This document shows, piece after piece, positions 25,877 through 34,476 of a stretch of DNA of 55,778 bases; within the stretch, counting starts at the first letter, position 1, and each line of letters begins with the position of its first letter. The translations under genes were made by a program, and so were the position numbers. A model generated the notes under the pieces. That model ran no database searches. It had not been told where the DNA came from and worked only from the letters and a program-made list of their open reading frames with translations. The stretch is from Pseudomonas sp. MWU15-20650 (GTDB lineage Bacteria > Pseudomonadota > Gammaproteobacteria > Pseudomonadales > Pseudomonadaceae): assembly GCF_023242475.1 (NCBI RefSeq), contig NZ_JALJFG010000043.1, forward strand, positions 1 to 55,778, in the 5' to 3' direction.

Positions 25877-26433
25877 GTGAAGTCAACGTCTGGCGCGCCG
25901 CCGACTATGTACGCATGCCGTGGAAAAACGGCGGCGGTAGTACCGAAGAAATCACCCGTGATGCGGGCACTGGCCTGGAGGGTTTTGGTTGGCGCCTGTC
26001 GATTGCCGACATCGGCGAGTCGGGTGGGTTCTCCACCTTCGCCGGCTACCAGCGCGTGATCACGGTGATCAAAGGCGCGGGCATGGTGTTGACGGTGGAT
26101 GGCGAGGAGCAGCGCGGCTTGTTACCGCTGCAGCCGTTCGCGTTCAAGGGTGAAAGCGAGGTGTCATGCCGCTTGATCGCTGGGCCGATCCGCGATTTCA
26201 ACCTGATCTACTCGCCTGAGCGTTACCACGCGCGCTTTCAGTGGGTGGAGGGTGTGCAGCAGTTTTTCACGACGGCGCAGACTGTGTTGGTGTTCAGTGT
26301 GGCGGATGAGGTGAAGGTGCTGGGCCAGAAGCTGGGGCATCATGATTGCCTGCAAGTGGACGGTAACACTGGCCTGTTGGATATCTCGGTCACTGGCCGT
26401 TGCTGCCTGATCGAACTGACCGCACGCGGTTAA
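25873..26433 (+). CDS. hutD: HutD family protein
   Basis: 186-residue member of the HutD (Ves-type cupin) family, recognised by MPWKNGGGSTEEITRD near the N terminus and the SGGFSTFAGYQRVITVI and FAFKGESEVSC strands. In P. fluorescens, from memory, HutD is proposed to limit excessive hut induction, perhaps by binding an intermediate; the biochemical role is not settled. It is translationally coupled to hutC. Confidence 0.94.
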   Translation: MSEVNVWRAADYVRMPWKNGGGSTEEITRDAGTGLEGFGWRLSIADIGESGGFSTFAGYQRVITVIKGAGMVLTVDGEEQRGLLPLQPFAFKGESEVSCRLIAGPIRDFNLIYSPERYHARFQWVEGVQQFFTTAQTVLVFSVADEVKVLGQKLGHHDCLQVDGNTGLLDISVTGRCCLIELTARG

Positions 26434-26438
26434 AAAAT

Positions 26439-26523
26439 GTGGGAGGCCTTGCTCCCGATAGCAGTGTTTCAGTCGTAGATGTACTGACTGATCCACCGCC
26501 ATCGGGAGCAAGCCCCCTCCCAC
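26439..26523. repeat. REP pair, inward type
   Basis: Facing cores GTGGGAGGCCTTGCTCCCG (shortened by a few bases) and GGGAGCAAGCCCCCTCCCAC. It is in the 404-base gap between hutD and hutU, which otherwise holds the hutU promoter and operator at 26732-26766 and about 200 bases with no clear gene or site. Confidence 0.9.
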
Positions 26524-26731
26524 ATTTGGTTTTACGTTGTGCACATAATCTGTTTCCAACCCGCGCACCCATTTGTTACCGAATGCCCCAGAGTGGCGCA
26601 AAACCACTTGCTCGTGACAAACCTTCCTCGCCGTAAAACGCTCTTGCAAGAAATTTCACCAAGCCTCCAAGCCTTAATTTCCAAGGCTTACACACGCCTC
26701 GCAAAAAAATCTCAACCGCTCGCGCAGAAAG

Positions 26732-26748
26732 TTGGCCGCTTGATTGCA
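26732..26748 (+). promoter_or_regulatory. Sigma-54 promoter of hutU
   Basis: TTGGCCGCTTGATTGCA has GG and GC ten bases apart and a perfect -12 TTGCA, with a partly matching -24 (TGGCCGC). The predicted start is near 26759, inside the HutC operator, leaving an 80-base leader. The activators reported for hut in SBW25 are, from memory, CbrB and NtrC; I find no convincing full site for either upstream. Confidence 0.68.
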
Positions 26749-26752
26749 TATG

Positions 26753-26766
26753 CTTGTATGTACAAG
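26753..26766. promoter_or_regulatory. HutC operator of hutU
   Basis: CTTGTATGTACAAG is a perfect 14-base inverted repeat that starts five bases after the sigma-54 -12 GC. A repressor here would block the transcription start. Confidence 0.85.
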
Positions 26767-26837
26767 TAAAGATGTGTGCGTAAGACTCTCCTTCGCACCA
26801 TCAATGTTCGCGCATCGATCGCCGAGGAGTCCTAGCA

Positions 26838-28508
26838 GTGACCAAGCCTACAAAATACCGTGACGTCGAAATCCGTGCCGCCCGCGGTAACAAGCTCACC
26901 GCCAAAAGCTGGCTGACCGAAGCGCCGCTGCGCATGTTGATGAACAACCTCGACCCTCAAGTGGCCGAGAACCCGAAAGAGCTGGTGGTATACGGTGGTA
27001 TCGGCCGTGCGGCGCGCAACTGGGAGTGCTACGACCAGATCGTCGAGAGCCTCACCCACCTGAATGACGATGAAACCCTGCTGGTGCAATCCGGCAAGCC
27101 AGTCGGCGTATTCAAGACCCACAGCAACGCCCCGCGCGTACTGATCGCCAACTCCAACCTGGTGCCGCACTGGGCCAGCTGGGAACACTTCAACGAACTG
27201 GATGCCAAGGGCCTGGCCATGTATGGCCAGATGACCGCCGGCAGCTGGATCTACATCGGCAGCCAGGGCATCGTCCAGGGTACTTATGAAACCTTCGTCG
27301 AAGCCGGCCGCCAGCATTACAACAGCGACCTGACGGGCCGCTGGGTCCTCACCGCCGGTCTCGGCGGTATGGGCGGGGCCCAGCCTCTGGCCGCGACTCT
27401 GGCCGGCGCCTGCTCGCTGAACATTGAGTGCCAGCAGGTCAGCATCGATTTCCGCCTGAACAGCCGTTACGTCGACGAGCAAGCCACCGACCTCGACGAC
27501 GCCCTGGCCCGTATTGCCAAGTACACCAAGGAAGGCAAGGCCATCTCCATCGCCCTGCTGGGCAATGCTGCCGAGATCCTGCCGGAACTGGTCAAGCGTG
27601 GCGTGCGCCCGGACATGGTCACCGACCAGACCAGCGCCCACGATCCACTCAACGGCTACCTGCCGGCCGGTTGGACCTGGGACGAATACCGCGCCCGCGC
27701 CAAGACCGAGCCTGCTGCCGTGATCAAGGCCGCCAAGCAGTCGATGGCCGTGCACGTCAAAGCCATGCTGGAGTTCCAGAAGCAAGGCATTCCGACCTTC
27801 GACTACGGCAACAACATTCGCCAGATGGCGCAAGAAGAGGGCGTGGAAAACGCCTTTGACTTCCCAGGCTTTGTACCCGCCTACATCCGCCCGCTGTTCT
27901 GCCGTGGCATTGGTCCGTTCCGTTGGGCGGCACTGTCCGGTGACCCGCAAGACATCTACAAGACCGACGCCAAAGTCAAAGAACTGATCCCGGACGATGC
28001 CCACCTGCATAACTGGCTGGACATGGCCCGCGAACGCATCAGCTTCCAGGGCTTGCCGGCACGTATCTGCTGGGTTGGCCTGGGCCAGCGCGCCAAGTTG
28101 GGCCTGGCGTTCAACGAAATGGTGCGCAGCGGTGAGCTGTCGGCCCCGGTAGTCATCGGTCGTGACCACCTCGACTCCGGCTCGGTTGCAAGCCCCAACC
28201 GCGAAACCGAATCCATGCAGGACGGTTCCGACGCCGTGTCCGACTGGCCATTGCTCAACGCCCTGCTCAACACCGCGAGCGGCGCGACCTGGGTTTCGCT
28301 GCATCACGGTGGCGGCGTGGGCATGGGCTTCTCCCAGCACTCCGGCATGGTGATCGTCTGCGACGGCACCGACGAAGCGGCCGAGCGCATTGCGCGCGTG
28401 CTGCACAACGACCCGGCCACCGGTGTGATGCGTCACGCCGATGCCGGTTACCAGATCGCCATCGACTGCGCCAAAGAGCAGGGCCTCAATCTCCCGATGA
28501 TCAAATAA
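26838..28508 (+). CDS. hutU: Urocanate hydratase (urocanase)
   Basis: Adds water to urocanate to give imidazolonepropionate, using tightly bound NAD. The 556-residue length is normal. The N-terminal PRGNKL-type segment (AARGNKLTAKSWLTEAPLRM), the Rossmann-like VLTAGLGGMGGAQPLA glycine-rich loop, and the C-terminal GVGMGFSQHSGMV segment are present. It starts with GTG at 26838 after GAGGAGT. It is the first gene of the long hut transcript from the sigma-54 promoter. Confidence 0.97.
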   Translation: MTKPTKYRDVEIRAARGNKLTAKSWLTEAPLRMLMNNLDPQVAENPKELVVYGGIGRAARNWECYDQIVESLTHLNDDETLLVQSGKPVGVFKTHSNAPRVLIANSNLVPHWASWEHFNELDAKGLAMYGQMTAGSWIYIGSQGIVQGTYETFVEAGRQHYNSDLTGRWVLTAGLGGMGGAQPLAATLAGACSLNIECQQVSIDFRLNSRYVDEQATDLDDALARIAKYTKEGKAISIALLGNAAEILPELVKRGVRPDMVTDQTSAHDPLNGYLPAGWTWDEYRARAKTEPAAVIKAAKQSMAVHVKAMLEFQKQGIPTFDYGNNIRQMAQEEGVENAFDFPGFVPAYIRPLFCRGIGPFRWAALSGDPQDIYKTDAKVKELIPDDAHLHNWLDMARERISFQGLPARICWVGLGQRAKLGLAFNEMVRSGELSAPVVIGRDHLDSGSVASPNRETESMQDGSDAVSDWPLLNALLNTASGATWVSLHHGGGVGMGFSQHSGMVIVCDGTDEAAERIARVLHNDPATGVMRHADAGYQIAIDCAKEQGLNLPMIK

Positions 28509-28528
28509 CATTTGAACTGCAGTGACCC

Positions 28529-28536
28529 AAAAACAA
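28529..28536 (+). promoter_or_regulatory. Crc/Hfq-type CA motif before the urocanate transporter gene
   Basis: AAAAACAA fits the AAnAAnAA motif bound by Hfq with Crc and lies 20 bases before the ATG, overlapping the ribosome-binding region. Related motifs precede hutH2 and the histidine permease gene. Confidence 0.45.
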
Positions 28537-28556
28537 TCCATCAGAGGTTGAACAAC

Positions 28557-30002
28557 ATGGCTGCGAATGACACCACCCCGTTGATCGAAAGGCGTTCGAT
28601 CGACTACATCCCGGAAGCGGAAAGACATGGTCGTCTATTGAGCCAGTTCACCCTGTGGTTGGGTGCCAACCTGCAGATCACTGCCATCGTCACCGGGGCC
28701 TTGGCCGTGGTGCTGGGCGGTGATGTGTTCTGGTCGTTGATCGGTCTGTTGATCGGTCAACTGCTGGGCGGCGGCGTCATGGCGCTGCACGCTGCGCAAG
28801 GCCCGCAATTGGGCTTGCCGCAGATGATCTCCAGTCGCGTGCAGTTTGGCGTGTATGGGGCGGTGATTCCGCTGGTGCTGGTGTGCCTGATGTACATCGG
28901 CTTCTCGGCCAGCGGCTCGCTGCTGGCAGGGCAGGCCGTTGCACAGTTGCTGCACGTGGAAGACTGGGTCGGCATTGTGCTGTTCGCCGGGTTGATCATG
29001 GTGTTCACCATTTTCGGCTACCGCGTGATCCACGGGATTGGCCGCGTCGCCAGTGTGCTTGGCGTGGTTGCCTTCATCTACCTGTTCTACAAATTGTTGG
29101 CCGGTAACGACGTGGGTGCGTTGCTGGGCAACAAGCATTTTTCCCTCAGCAGTTTCCTGCTGGCGATTTCCCTTTCGGCGTCCTGGCAGATTGCGTTTGG
29201 TCCGTATGTGGCGGACTACTCGCGCTACTTACCGCGGAGTACGCAGGCCTCGAAAACCTTCTGGGCCGTGGGCCTGGGTTCGGTCATCGGTGCGCAGGCG
29301 TCGATGGTGTTCGGTGTATTTGCGGCGGCCCTGGCCGGTGCGCAATTCGCCCACCACGAAGTGTCGTTTATTGTCGGTTTGGGCGGCACCGGCATTGTCG
29401 CGGCGCTGCTGTATTTCAGCATCGCATTCGGCAAGGTCACGGTGACCACGCTCAATGCCTACGGCAGCTTCATGTCCATCGCGACGATCATCAGCGGCTT
29501 TCGTGGCAGCCGGCACATCTCGAGTGCGGTACGCCTGCTGTACATCTTCCTGATGGTGTCGATTGCCGCCGCGCTGGCGTTACTCGGCAAGGACTCGTTC
29601 CTCAAGGATTTCTCCGCGTTCATCCTGTTCCTGCTGGCGTTTTTCACGCCTTGGAGCGCGATCAACCTGGTGGATTTCTACTGCATCACCAAAGAGCGCT
29701 ACGACATTCCGGCGCTGTCCAACCCCAATGGCCGCTACGGCCGCTGGAACTGGATGGGCATCAGCATCTATGTGTTCGGCGTGCTGATCCAGATGCCGTT
29801 CATCTCTACGCATTTCTACACCGGCCCCCTGGTCGCCAGCCTTGGCGACACCGATATCTCTTGGATCATCGGTTTGGTGGTGCCTGCCGCACTTTATTAC
29901 TGGGCCGCGAAGAAGTGGCACAGCGCGATTCCTGAACACCTGATCCTGCCGGTAGAGCAGGGCGCTATACCCATAACAAACGGGCTGGCCGCACAAGCCT
30001 GA
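28557..30002 (+). CDS. hutTu: NCS1-family permease, probable urocanate transporter
   Basis: 481-residue polytopic inner-membrane protein of the cytosine/purine (CodB-like, NCS1) family with about 12 hydrophobic segments, beginning after SIDYIPEAERHGR. In the SBW25 hut locus the gene at this position has been named hutTu and assigned to urocanate uptake (from memory); sequence alone only supports NCS1. The ATG at 28557 follows AGAGG by about ten bases, and a longer form from 28512 is less likely. It lies 48 bases after hutU in the same direction. Confidence 0.82.
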   Translation: MAANDTTPLIERRSIDYIPEAERHGRLLSQFTLWLGANLQITAIVTGALAVVLGGDVFWSLIGLLIGQLLGGGVMALHAAQGPQLGLPQMISSRVQFGVYGAVIPLVLVCLMYIGFSASGSLLAGQAVAQLLHVEDWVGIVLFAGLIMVFTIFGYRVIHGIGRVASVLGVVAFIYLFYKLLAGNDVGALLGNKHFSLSSFLLAISLSASWQIAFGPYVADYSRYLPRSTQASKTFWAVGLGSVIGAQASMVFGVFAAALAGAQFAHHEVSFIVGLGGTGIVAALLYFSIAFGKVTVTTLNAYGSFMSIATIISGFRGSRHISSAVRLLYIFLMVSIAAALALLGKDSFLKDFSAFILFLLAFFTPWSAINLVDFYCITKERYDIPALSNPNGRYGRWNWMGISIYVFGVLIQMPFISTHFYTGPLVASLGDTDISWIIGLVVPAALYYWAAKKWHSAIPEHLILPVEQGAIPITNGLAAQA

Positions 30003-30071
30003 TGGGACGTGGACAGGGCAGGATGCCTACTGACTGCCGTAATCCATTTCAAGATTGGGAGCGTCACAACA

Positions 30072-31037
30072 ATGAAAATGAATAAGACCCTGCTGGCCAC
30101 ATTGTTCTCTGCAAGCGTATTGGCGAGTGCCGGCGCTCAAGCGGCTGGCTGGTGTGAATCCGGTAAACCGGTGAAGTTCGCCGGCCTGAACTGGGAAAGC
30201 GGCATGTTGCTCACCGACATCCTGCAAACCGTTCTGGAAAAAGGCTACGACTGTAAAACCGACAGCCTGCCGGGCAACTCCATCACCATGGAAAACGCCC
30301 TGAGCAGCAACGACATTCAGGTGTTCGCCGAAGAGTGGGTGGGCCGCAGCGAAGTCTGGAACAAGGCCGAGAAGGCCGGCAAAGTCGTCGGCGTTGGCGC
30401 GCCGGTTGTCGGTGCCGTGGAAGGTTGGTACGTGCCGCGTTATGTGATCGAAGGCGACGCCAAGCGCAAGCTGGAACCCAAAGCGCCGGACCTGAAAAAT
30501 ATCGCCGACCTGGCCAAATACGCCTCGGTATTCAAGGACCAGGAAGAGCCCTCTAAGGGCCGTTTCTACAACTGCCCGGCCGGCTGGACCTGTGAGCTGG
30601 ACAACAGCGAGATGCTCAAAAGCTACGGCCTGGAAAGCACCTACACCAACTTCCGCCCGGGCACCGGCCCGGCGCTGGATGCCGCTGTGCTGTCGAGCTA
30701 CAAGCGTGGCGAACCGATCCTGTTCTACTACTGGTCGCCCACCCCGCTGATGGGCCAGGTCGATCTGGTCAAGCTGGAAGAAAAGCCTGGAGTGGATAAA
30801 ACCGTGAGCATCAAGGTCGGCCTGTCCAAGACCTTCCACGAACAAGCACCGGAGCTCGTTGCGGTGCTGGAAAAGGTCAACCTGCCCATCGATCTGCTCA
30901 ACCAGAACCTTGGGCGTATGGCCAAAGAGAGAATTGAATCACCAAAACTGGCGAAAGTTTTCCTCAAGGAACATCCTGAGGTCTGGCACGCATGGGTGAG
31001 CGACGACGCAGCCAAGAAAATCGACGCGGCCTTGTAG
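30072..31037 (+). CDS. hutX: Histidine ABC importer, periplasmic binding protein HutX
   Basis: 321-residue binding protein of the OpuAC (glycine betaine/choline) fold with a signal peptide cleaved near AQAAG (about residue 25). Tryptophans at LNWESGM, EEWVGRSEVW and FYYWSPTP suggest an aromatic ligand pocket. Despite the betaine-type fold, its place between hutU and hutW/hutV, and recollection of SBW25, indicate histidine as substrate. The ATG at 30072 is the first that gives a signal peptide. A strong hairpin separates it from hutW. Confidence 0.88.
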   Translation: MKMNKTLLATLFSASVLASAGAQAAGWCESGKPVKFAGLNWESGMLLTDILQTVLEKGYDCKTDSLPGNSITMENALSSNDIQVFAEEWVGRSEVWNKAEKAGKVVGVGAPVVGAVEGWYVPRYVIEGDAKRKLEPKAPDLKNIADLAKYASVFKDQEEPSKGRFYNCPAGWTCELDNSEMLKSYGLESTYTNFRPGTGPALDAAVLSSYKRGEPILFYYWSPTPLMGQVDLVKLEEKPGVDKTVSIKVGLSKTFHEQAPELVAVLEKVNLPIDLLNQNLGRMAKERIESPKLAKVFLKEHPEVWHAWVSDDAAKKIDAAL

Positions 31038-31048
31038 GTTGAGCGTTT

Positions 31049-31072
31049 CCGGTTGCCTTAACAGGCAACCGG
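31049..31072 (+). other. Strong hairpin between hutX and hutW
   Basis: CCGGTTGCCT and AGGCAACCGG form a perfect ten-base-pair stem with a TAAC loop; GCGT/ACGC can extend it across a TT bulge. No T tract follows, so it resembles an mRNA-stabilising or processing hairpin rather than a terminator. It lies directly after the binding-protein gene. Confidence 0.75.
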
Positions 31073-31108
31073 ACGCCTGGCCACAACCCACTGGATCGAG
31101 AGCACGAT

Positions 31109-31960
31109 ATGTTTCCTGAGAGTTTTACGTTTTCCATCGCCGACTGGGTCAACGGTTGGGTGGACTCACTGGTCACCAACTACGGCGATGTATTCCGGCA
31201 CATCTCCGACACCCTGCTGTGGGCCATCGTCAACCTGGAAGGGCTGCTGCGCGCAGCGCCCTGGTGGCTGATGCTGGCCATCGTCGGCGGCATCGCCTGG
31301 CACGCCACCCGCAAGCTGGTGACCACGGTGGTGATCGTCGGTTTGCTGTTCCTGGTGGGCGCGGTGGGCCTGTGGGACAAGCTGATGCAAACCCTGGCAC
31401 TGATGATGGTCGCCACGGTGATCTCGGTGCTGATCGGCATTCCCCTGGGCATCCTGTCGGCGCGCAGCAATCGCCTGCGTTCTGTGCTCATGCCGCTGCT
31501 CGACATCATGCAAACCATGCCCAGCTTCGTGTACCTGATTCCGGTGCTGATGCTGTTTGGCCTGGGCAAGGTGCCGGCGATTTTCGCCACGGTCATCTAC
31601 GCCGCGCCGCCACTGATCCGCCTGACGGACCTGGGCATTCGCCAAGTCGATGGCGAAGTCATGGAAGCCATCAACGCCTTCGGTGCCAACCGCTGGCAGC
31701 AACTGTTCGGTGTGCAATTGCCGCTGGCCCTGCCGAGCATCATGGCCGGCATCAACCAGACCACCATGATGGCGCTGTCGATGGTGGTGATCGCCTCGAT
31801 GATCGGTGCCCGTGGCTTGGGTGAAGACGTACTCGTCGGCATCCAGACCCTCAACGTCGGCCGTGGCCTTGAAGCCGGGCTGGCGATCGTGATTCTTGCT
31901 GTGGTCATCGACCGCATTACCCAGGCTTATGGTCGTCCACGGCACGAGGCGAGCAAATGA
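31109..31960 (+). CDS. hutW: Histidine ABC importer, permease HutW
   Basis: 283-residue inner-membrane protein of the ProW/OpuAB type with about six hydrophobic segments. The EAA loop, where the ATPase docks, lies at about residues 186-205 (GEVMEAINAFGANRWQQLF). It overlaps hutV by four bases (ATGA), indicating coupled synthesis in fixed ratio. Confidence 0.93.
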   Translation: MFPESFTFSIADWVNGWVDSLVTNYGDVFRHISDTLLWAIVNLEGLLRAAPWWLMLAIVGGIAWHATRKLVTTVVIVGLLFLVGAVGLWDKLMQTLALMMVATVISVLIGIPLGILSARSNRLRSVLMPLLDIMQTMPSFVYLIPVLMLFGLGKVPAIFATVIYAAPPLIRLTDLGIRQVDGEVMEAINAFGANRWQQLFGVQLPLALPSIMAGINQTTMMALSMVVIASMIGARGLGEDVLVGIQTLNVGRGLEAGLAIVILAVVIDRITQAYGRPRHEASK

Positions 31961-32781
31961 CTACTGTCAGCAAAATTGAAGTAAAAAACGTCTTCAAGAT
32001 TTTCGGCGCCCGTTCCAAGGATGCGCTGGCCATGATCGGCCAGGGCAAGACCAAGGACCAGGTACTCGCCGAGACCGGTTGCGTGGTCGGCGTGAACGAT
32101 TTGTCCCTGAGCATTGGCACGGGTGAGATTTTCGTGATCATGGGCTTGTCGGGCTCCGGCAAATCGACCCTGGTACGTCACTTCAACCGCCTGATCGACC
32201 CGACCAGCGGCGCGATCCTTGTCGACGGCGAAGACATCCTGCAACTGGACATGGATGCCCTGCGTCAATTCCGCCGGCACAAGATCAGCATGGTGTTCCA
32301 GAGCTTCGGCCTGTTGCCCCACAAGAGCGTGCTCGACAACGTTGCCTACGGCCTCAAGGTGCGTGGCGAAACCAAGCAGGTTTGCACCGAGCGTGCCCTG
32401 CACTGGATCGAAACCGTGGGCCTCAAGGGCTATGAAAACAAATACCCGCACCAGCTTTCCGGTGGCATGCGCCAGCGTGTCGGCCTGGCCCGTGCACTGG
32501 CGGCCGACACCGACATCATCCTGATGGACGAAGCCTTCAGCGCCCTGGACCCATTGATCCGCGCCGAGATGCAGGACCAGTTGCTGGAGCTGCAAAAGAC
32601 CCTGCACAAAACCATCGTATTTATCACCCACGACCTCGATGAGGCCGTGCGCATCGGCAACCGCATTGCGATCCTCAAGGACGGCAAGCTGATCCAGGTC
32701 GGCACGCCTCGCGAGATCTTGCATTCTCCGGCAGATGAGTATGTGGACCGGTTTGTTCAGCGGCGGGCGGCGGTGGTCTGA
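31957..32781 (+). CDS. hutV: Histidine ABC importer, ATPase HutV
   Basis: 274-residue ATP-binding subunit of the ProV/OpuAA type: Walker A GLSGSGKST (about 64-72), signature LSGGMRQRVGLA (about 169-180), Walker B IILMDEAFSALDP, and a switch histidine in VFITHDLDEA. The protein stops soon after the ATPase domain, so it lacks the C-terminal CBS pair used for osmosensing in ProV. That fits a nutrient importer rather than an osmoregulated one. Confidence 0.95.
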   Translation: MTTVSKIEVKNVFKIFGARSKDALAMIGQGKTKDQVLAETGCVVGVNDLSLSIGTGEIFVIMGLSGSGKSTLVRHFNRLIDPTSGAILVDGEDILQLDMDALRQFRRHKISMVFQSFGLLPHKSVLDNVAYGLKVRGETKQVCTERALHWIETVGLKGYENKYPHQLSGGMRQRVGLARALAADTDIILMDEAFSALDPLIRAEMQDQLLELQKTLHKTIVFITHDLDEAVRIGNRIAILKDGKLIQVGTPREILHSPADEYVDRFVQRRAAVV

Positions 32782-32802
32782 CCCAGGTTGGTGGTGAGGC
32801 TG

Positions 32803-32881
32803 CTGGCCCTATCGGGAGCAAGCCCCCTCCCACATTTGAAATACGCTCCCCTGTGGGAGGGGGCTTGCCTCCGATGAGGCC
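32803..32881. repeat. REP pair, outward type
   Basis: CTATCGGGAGCAAGCCCCCTCCCAC then GTGGGAGGGGGCTTGCCTCCGATGAGG, the same outward order as the pair at 13129. It lies inside the hut gene run, between hutV and hutH1, and may uncouple their transcript levels. Confidence 0.9.
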
Positions 32882-32914
32882 GGCGAAGCTGTCGAGAATA
32901 TGAAGAGGTCAACA

Positions 32915-34438
32915 ATGTCCCAGGCAACAAAAATCACCATCGCCGATACGCCAATGCGCTGGCAGGACGTGGTCGCCGTGGCCCGCCACGGTGCGGTGCT
33001 CGAACTCGCGGGCCAGGCATGGGCGCGTATCGACAATGCCCAGGCCATCGTGCAGCGCATCGTCACCAGCGGTGAGCGTGCTTATGGCGTGAACACCGGC
33101 CTGGGGGCGCTGTGCAATGTGTCGCTCAAGGGCGAGCAACTCAGCCAGCTATCGCGCAACACCCTGCTGAGCCACGCCTGCGGCGTCGGCCCGATGCTGA
33201 GCGATGAGCAAACCCGCGCGATCATGTGCGCGGCTGTTATCAACTACAGTCACGGCAAGTCCGGCCTGCACCCGCAGGTGGTGCATTCGCTGCTGGCGCT
33301 GCTTAACCACGGCATCACACCGCAAGTGCCGTCCCAGGGTTCGGTGGGCTACCTGACGCACATGGCCCATATCGGCGTGGCGTTGCTGGGCGTCGGTACG
33401 GTGAGTTATCGCGGTCAGATCGTGACGGCGCAAGCCGCGTTAGAAGCAGAAGGCTTGCAGCCGGTGGTACTCGGTGCCAAGGACGGCCTCTGCCTGGTCA
33501 ACGGTACGCCGTGCATGACCGGCCTGAGCAGCCTGGCCCTGGCCGATGCGCATCATTTGCTGCAATGGGCCGACGTGATTGGCGCCATGAGTTTTGAAGC
33601 CCAGCGCGGCCAGATTGATGCCTTTGACGAAGAAATCATTGCCCTCAAGCCGCACCCAGGCATGCAGCAAGTCGGCATCAACCTGCGCGCGCTGCTCGAC
33701 GGCAGTGAAGTCATTGCCGGCAGCAAAGGTATTCGTACCCAGGACGCGTTGAGCATTCGCTCGATCCCACAGATCCACGGTGCGGCGCGTGATCAGGTGG
33801 AACATGCCACCCGCCAGATCGAGACTGAGCTCAACAGCGCCACCGACAATCCGCTGGTACTCGGTACACCCGACGCCTACCGCGTGGTGTCCCAGGCCAA
33901 CCCGCACGGCCAGTCCGTCGCACTGGCGGCCGACATGCTCGCCATTGCCCTGGCCGAAATCGGCTCGGTGGCCGAACGCCGCCTGGACCGCCTGATCAAC
34001 CCGCACGTCAGTGGCCTGCCGGCTTTCCTGGTGAGCAACCCCGGGGTCAACTCCGGGATGATGATCACGCAGTACGTCGCGGCGTCCCTGTGCGGGCAAA
34101 ACCGCCAGCTGGCACAACCTGCGGTACTCGATAACTTCGTCACCTCAGGCTTGCAGGAAGACCACCTGAGCATGGGCACCAACGCCGCACTCAAGCTGCA
34201 CCAGGTGCTGGCCAACGTCACCCAGATTCTCGCCATCGAGTACCTGCTGGCGGCCCAGGCGTTTGAGTTTCTCAAGGACCAGCGTTTTGGCGCGGGCACC
34301 GACAGTGCCTGGCGTCTGCTGCGTGAGCAGGTCCCGGCTTACGAGCAGGATCGCTGGCTGGCACCCGACATCGCGTCCGCCGCCGCGCTGCTCAAAGACA
34401 CCGCTTTGCTGCCCCGCGTATTACCGAATTTGCACTGA
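32915..34438 (+). CDS. hutH1: HutH1, histidine ammonia-lyase paralogue lacking the MIO triad
   Basis: 507-residue member of the HAL/PAL/TAL lyase superfamily. The catalytic MIO cofactor of these enzymes forms from Ala-Ser-Gly. Here the conserved GSVG (142-145) is followed directly by YLTHMAHIG: the triad is absent and the loop is about three residues shorter. Also changed are the HAL Tyr280 position (QDALSIR instead of DPYSLR) and the Phe329 position (ANPHGQS instead of NFHAEP). The early Tyr (ERAYGVNTG), the His in LLSHACGVG, the Asn in VNGT, the Arg in SIRS and the Glu in QEDH remain. The frame is intact and well conserved, so it is not a decayed gene. Classical ammonia-lyase activity is doubtful. 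The ATG at 32915 follows GAGG by six bases. Confidence 0.9.
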   Translation: MSQATKITIADTPMRWQDVVAVARHGAVLELAGQAWARIDNAQAIVQRIVTSGERAYGVNTGLGALCNVSLKGEQLSQLSRNTLLSHACGVGPMLSDEQTRAIMCAAVINYSHGKSGLHPQVVHSLLALLNHGITPQVPSQGSVGYLTHMAHIGVALLGVGTVSYRGQIVTAQAALEAEGLQPVVLGAKDGLCLVNGTPCMTGLSSLALADAHHLLQWADVIGAMSFEAQRGQIDAFDEEIIALKPHPGMQQVGINLRALLDGSEVIAGSKGIRTQDALSIRSIPQIHGAARDQVEHATRQIETELNSATDNPLVLGTPDAYRVVSQANPHGQSVALAADMLAIALAEIGSVAERRLDRLINPHVSGLPAFLVSNPGVNSGMMITQYVAASLCGQNRQLAQPAVLDNFVTSGLQEDHLSMGTNAALKLHQVLANVTQILAIEYLLAAQAFEFLKDQRFGAGTDSAWRLLREQVPAYEQDRWLAPDIASAAALLKDTALLPRVLPNLH

Positions 34439-34450
34439 ACACTGATTCAA

Positions 34451-34458
34451 AAAAATAA
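34451..34458 (+). promoter_or_regulatory. Crc/Hfq-type CA motif before hutH2
   Basis: AAAAATAA, within a run CAAAAAAATAATT, fits AAnAAnAA and sits just upstream of the AAGGAG ribosome site. Confidence 0.42.
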
Positions 34459-34476
34459 TTCACAAGGAGTATGAAT

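Noticed and set aside
26530..26730. CbrB-type site (TGTTAC-N-GTAACA) upstream of hutU
   Set aside because: Only an isolated TTGTTACC half-site near 26573 was found, without a properly spaced partner.
26539..26769. 76-codon frame before hutU
   Set aside because: It reads through the sigma-54 promoter and the HutC operator and has no ribosome site.
33335..33400. HutH1 triad loss as a frameshift or sequencing error
   Set aside because: The frame is continuous on both sides, the local codons are ordinary, and two further pocket residues far away are also changed, which a single error would not explain.
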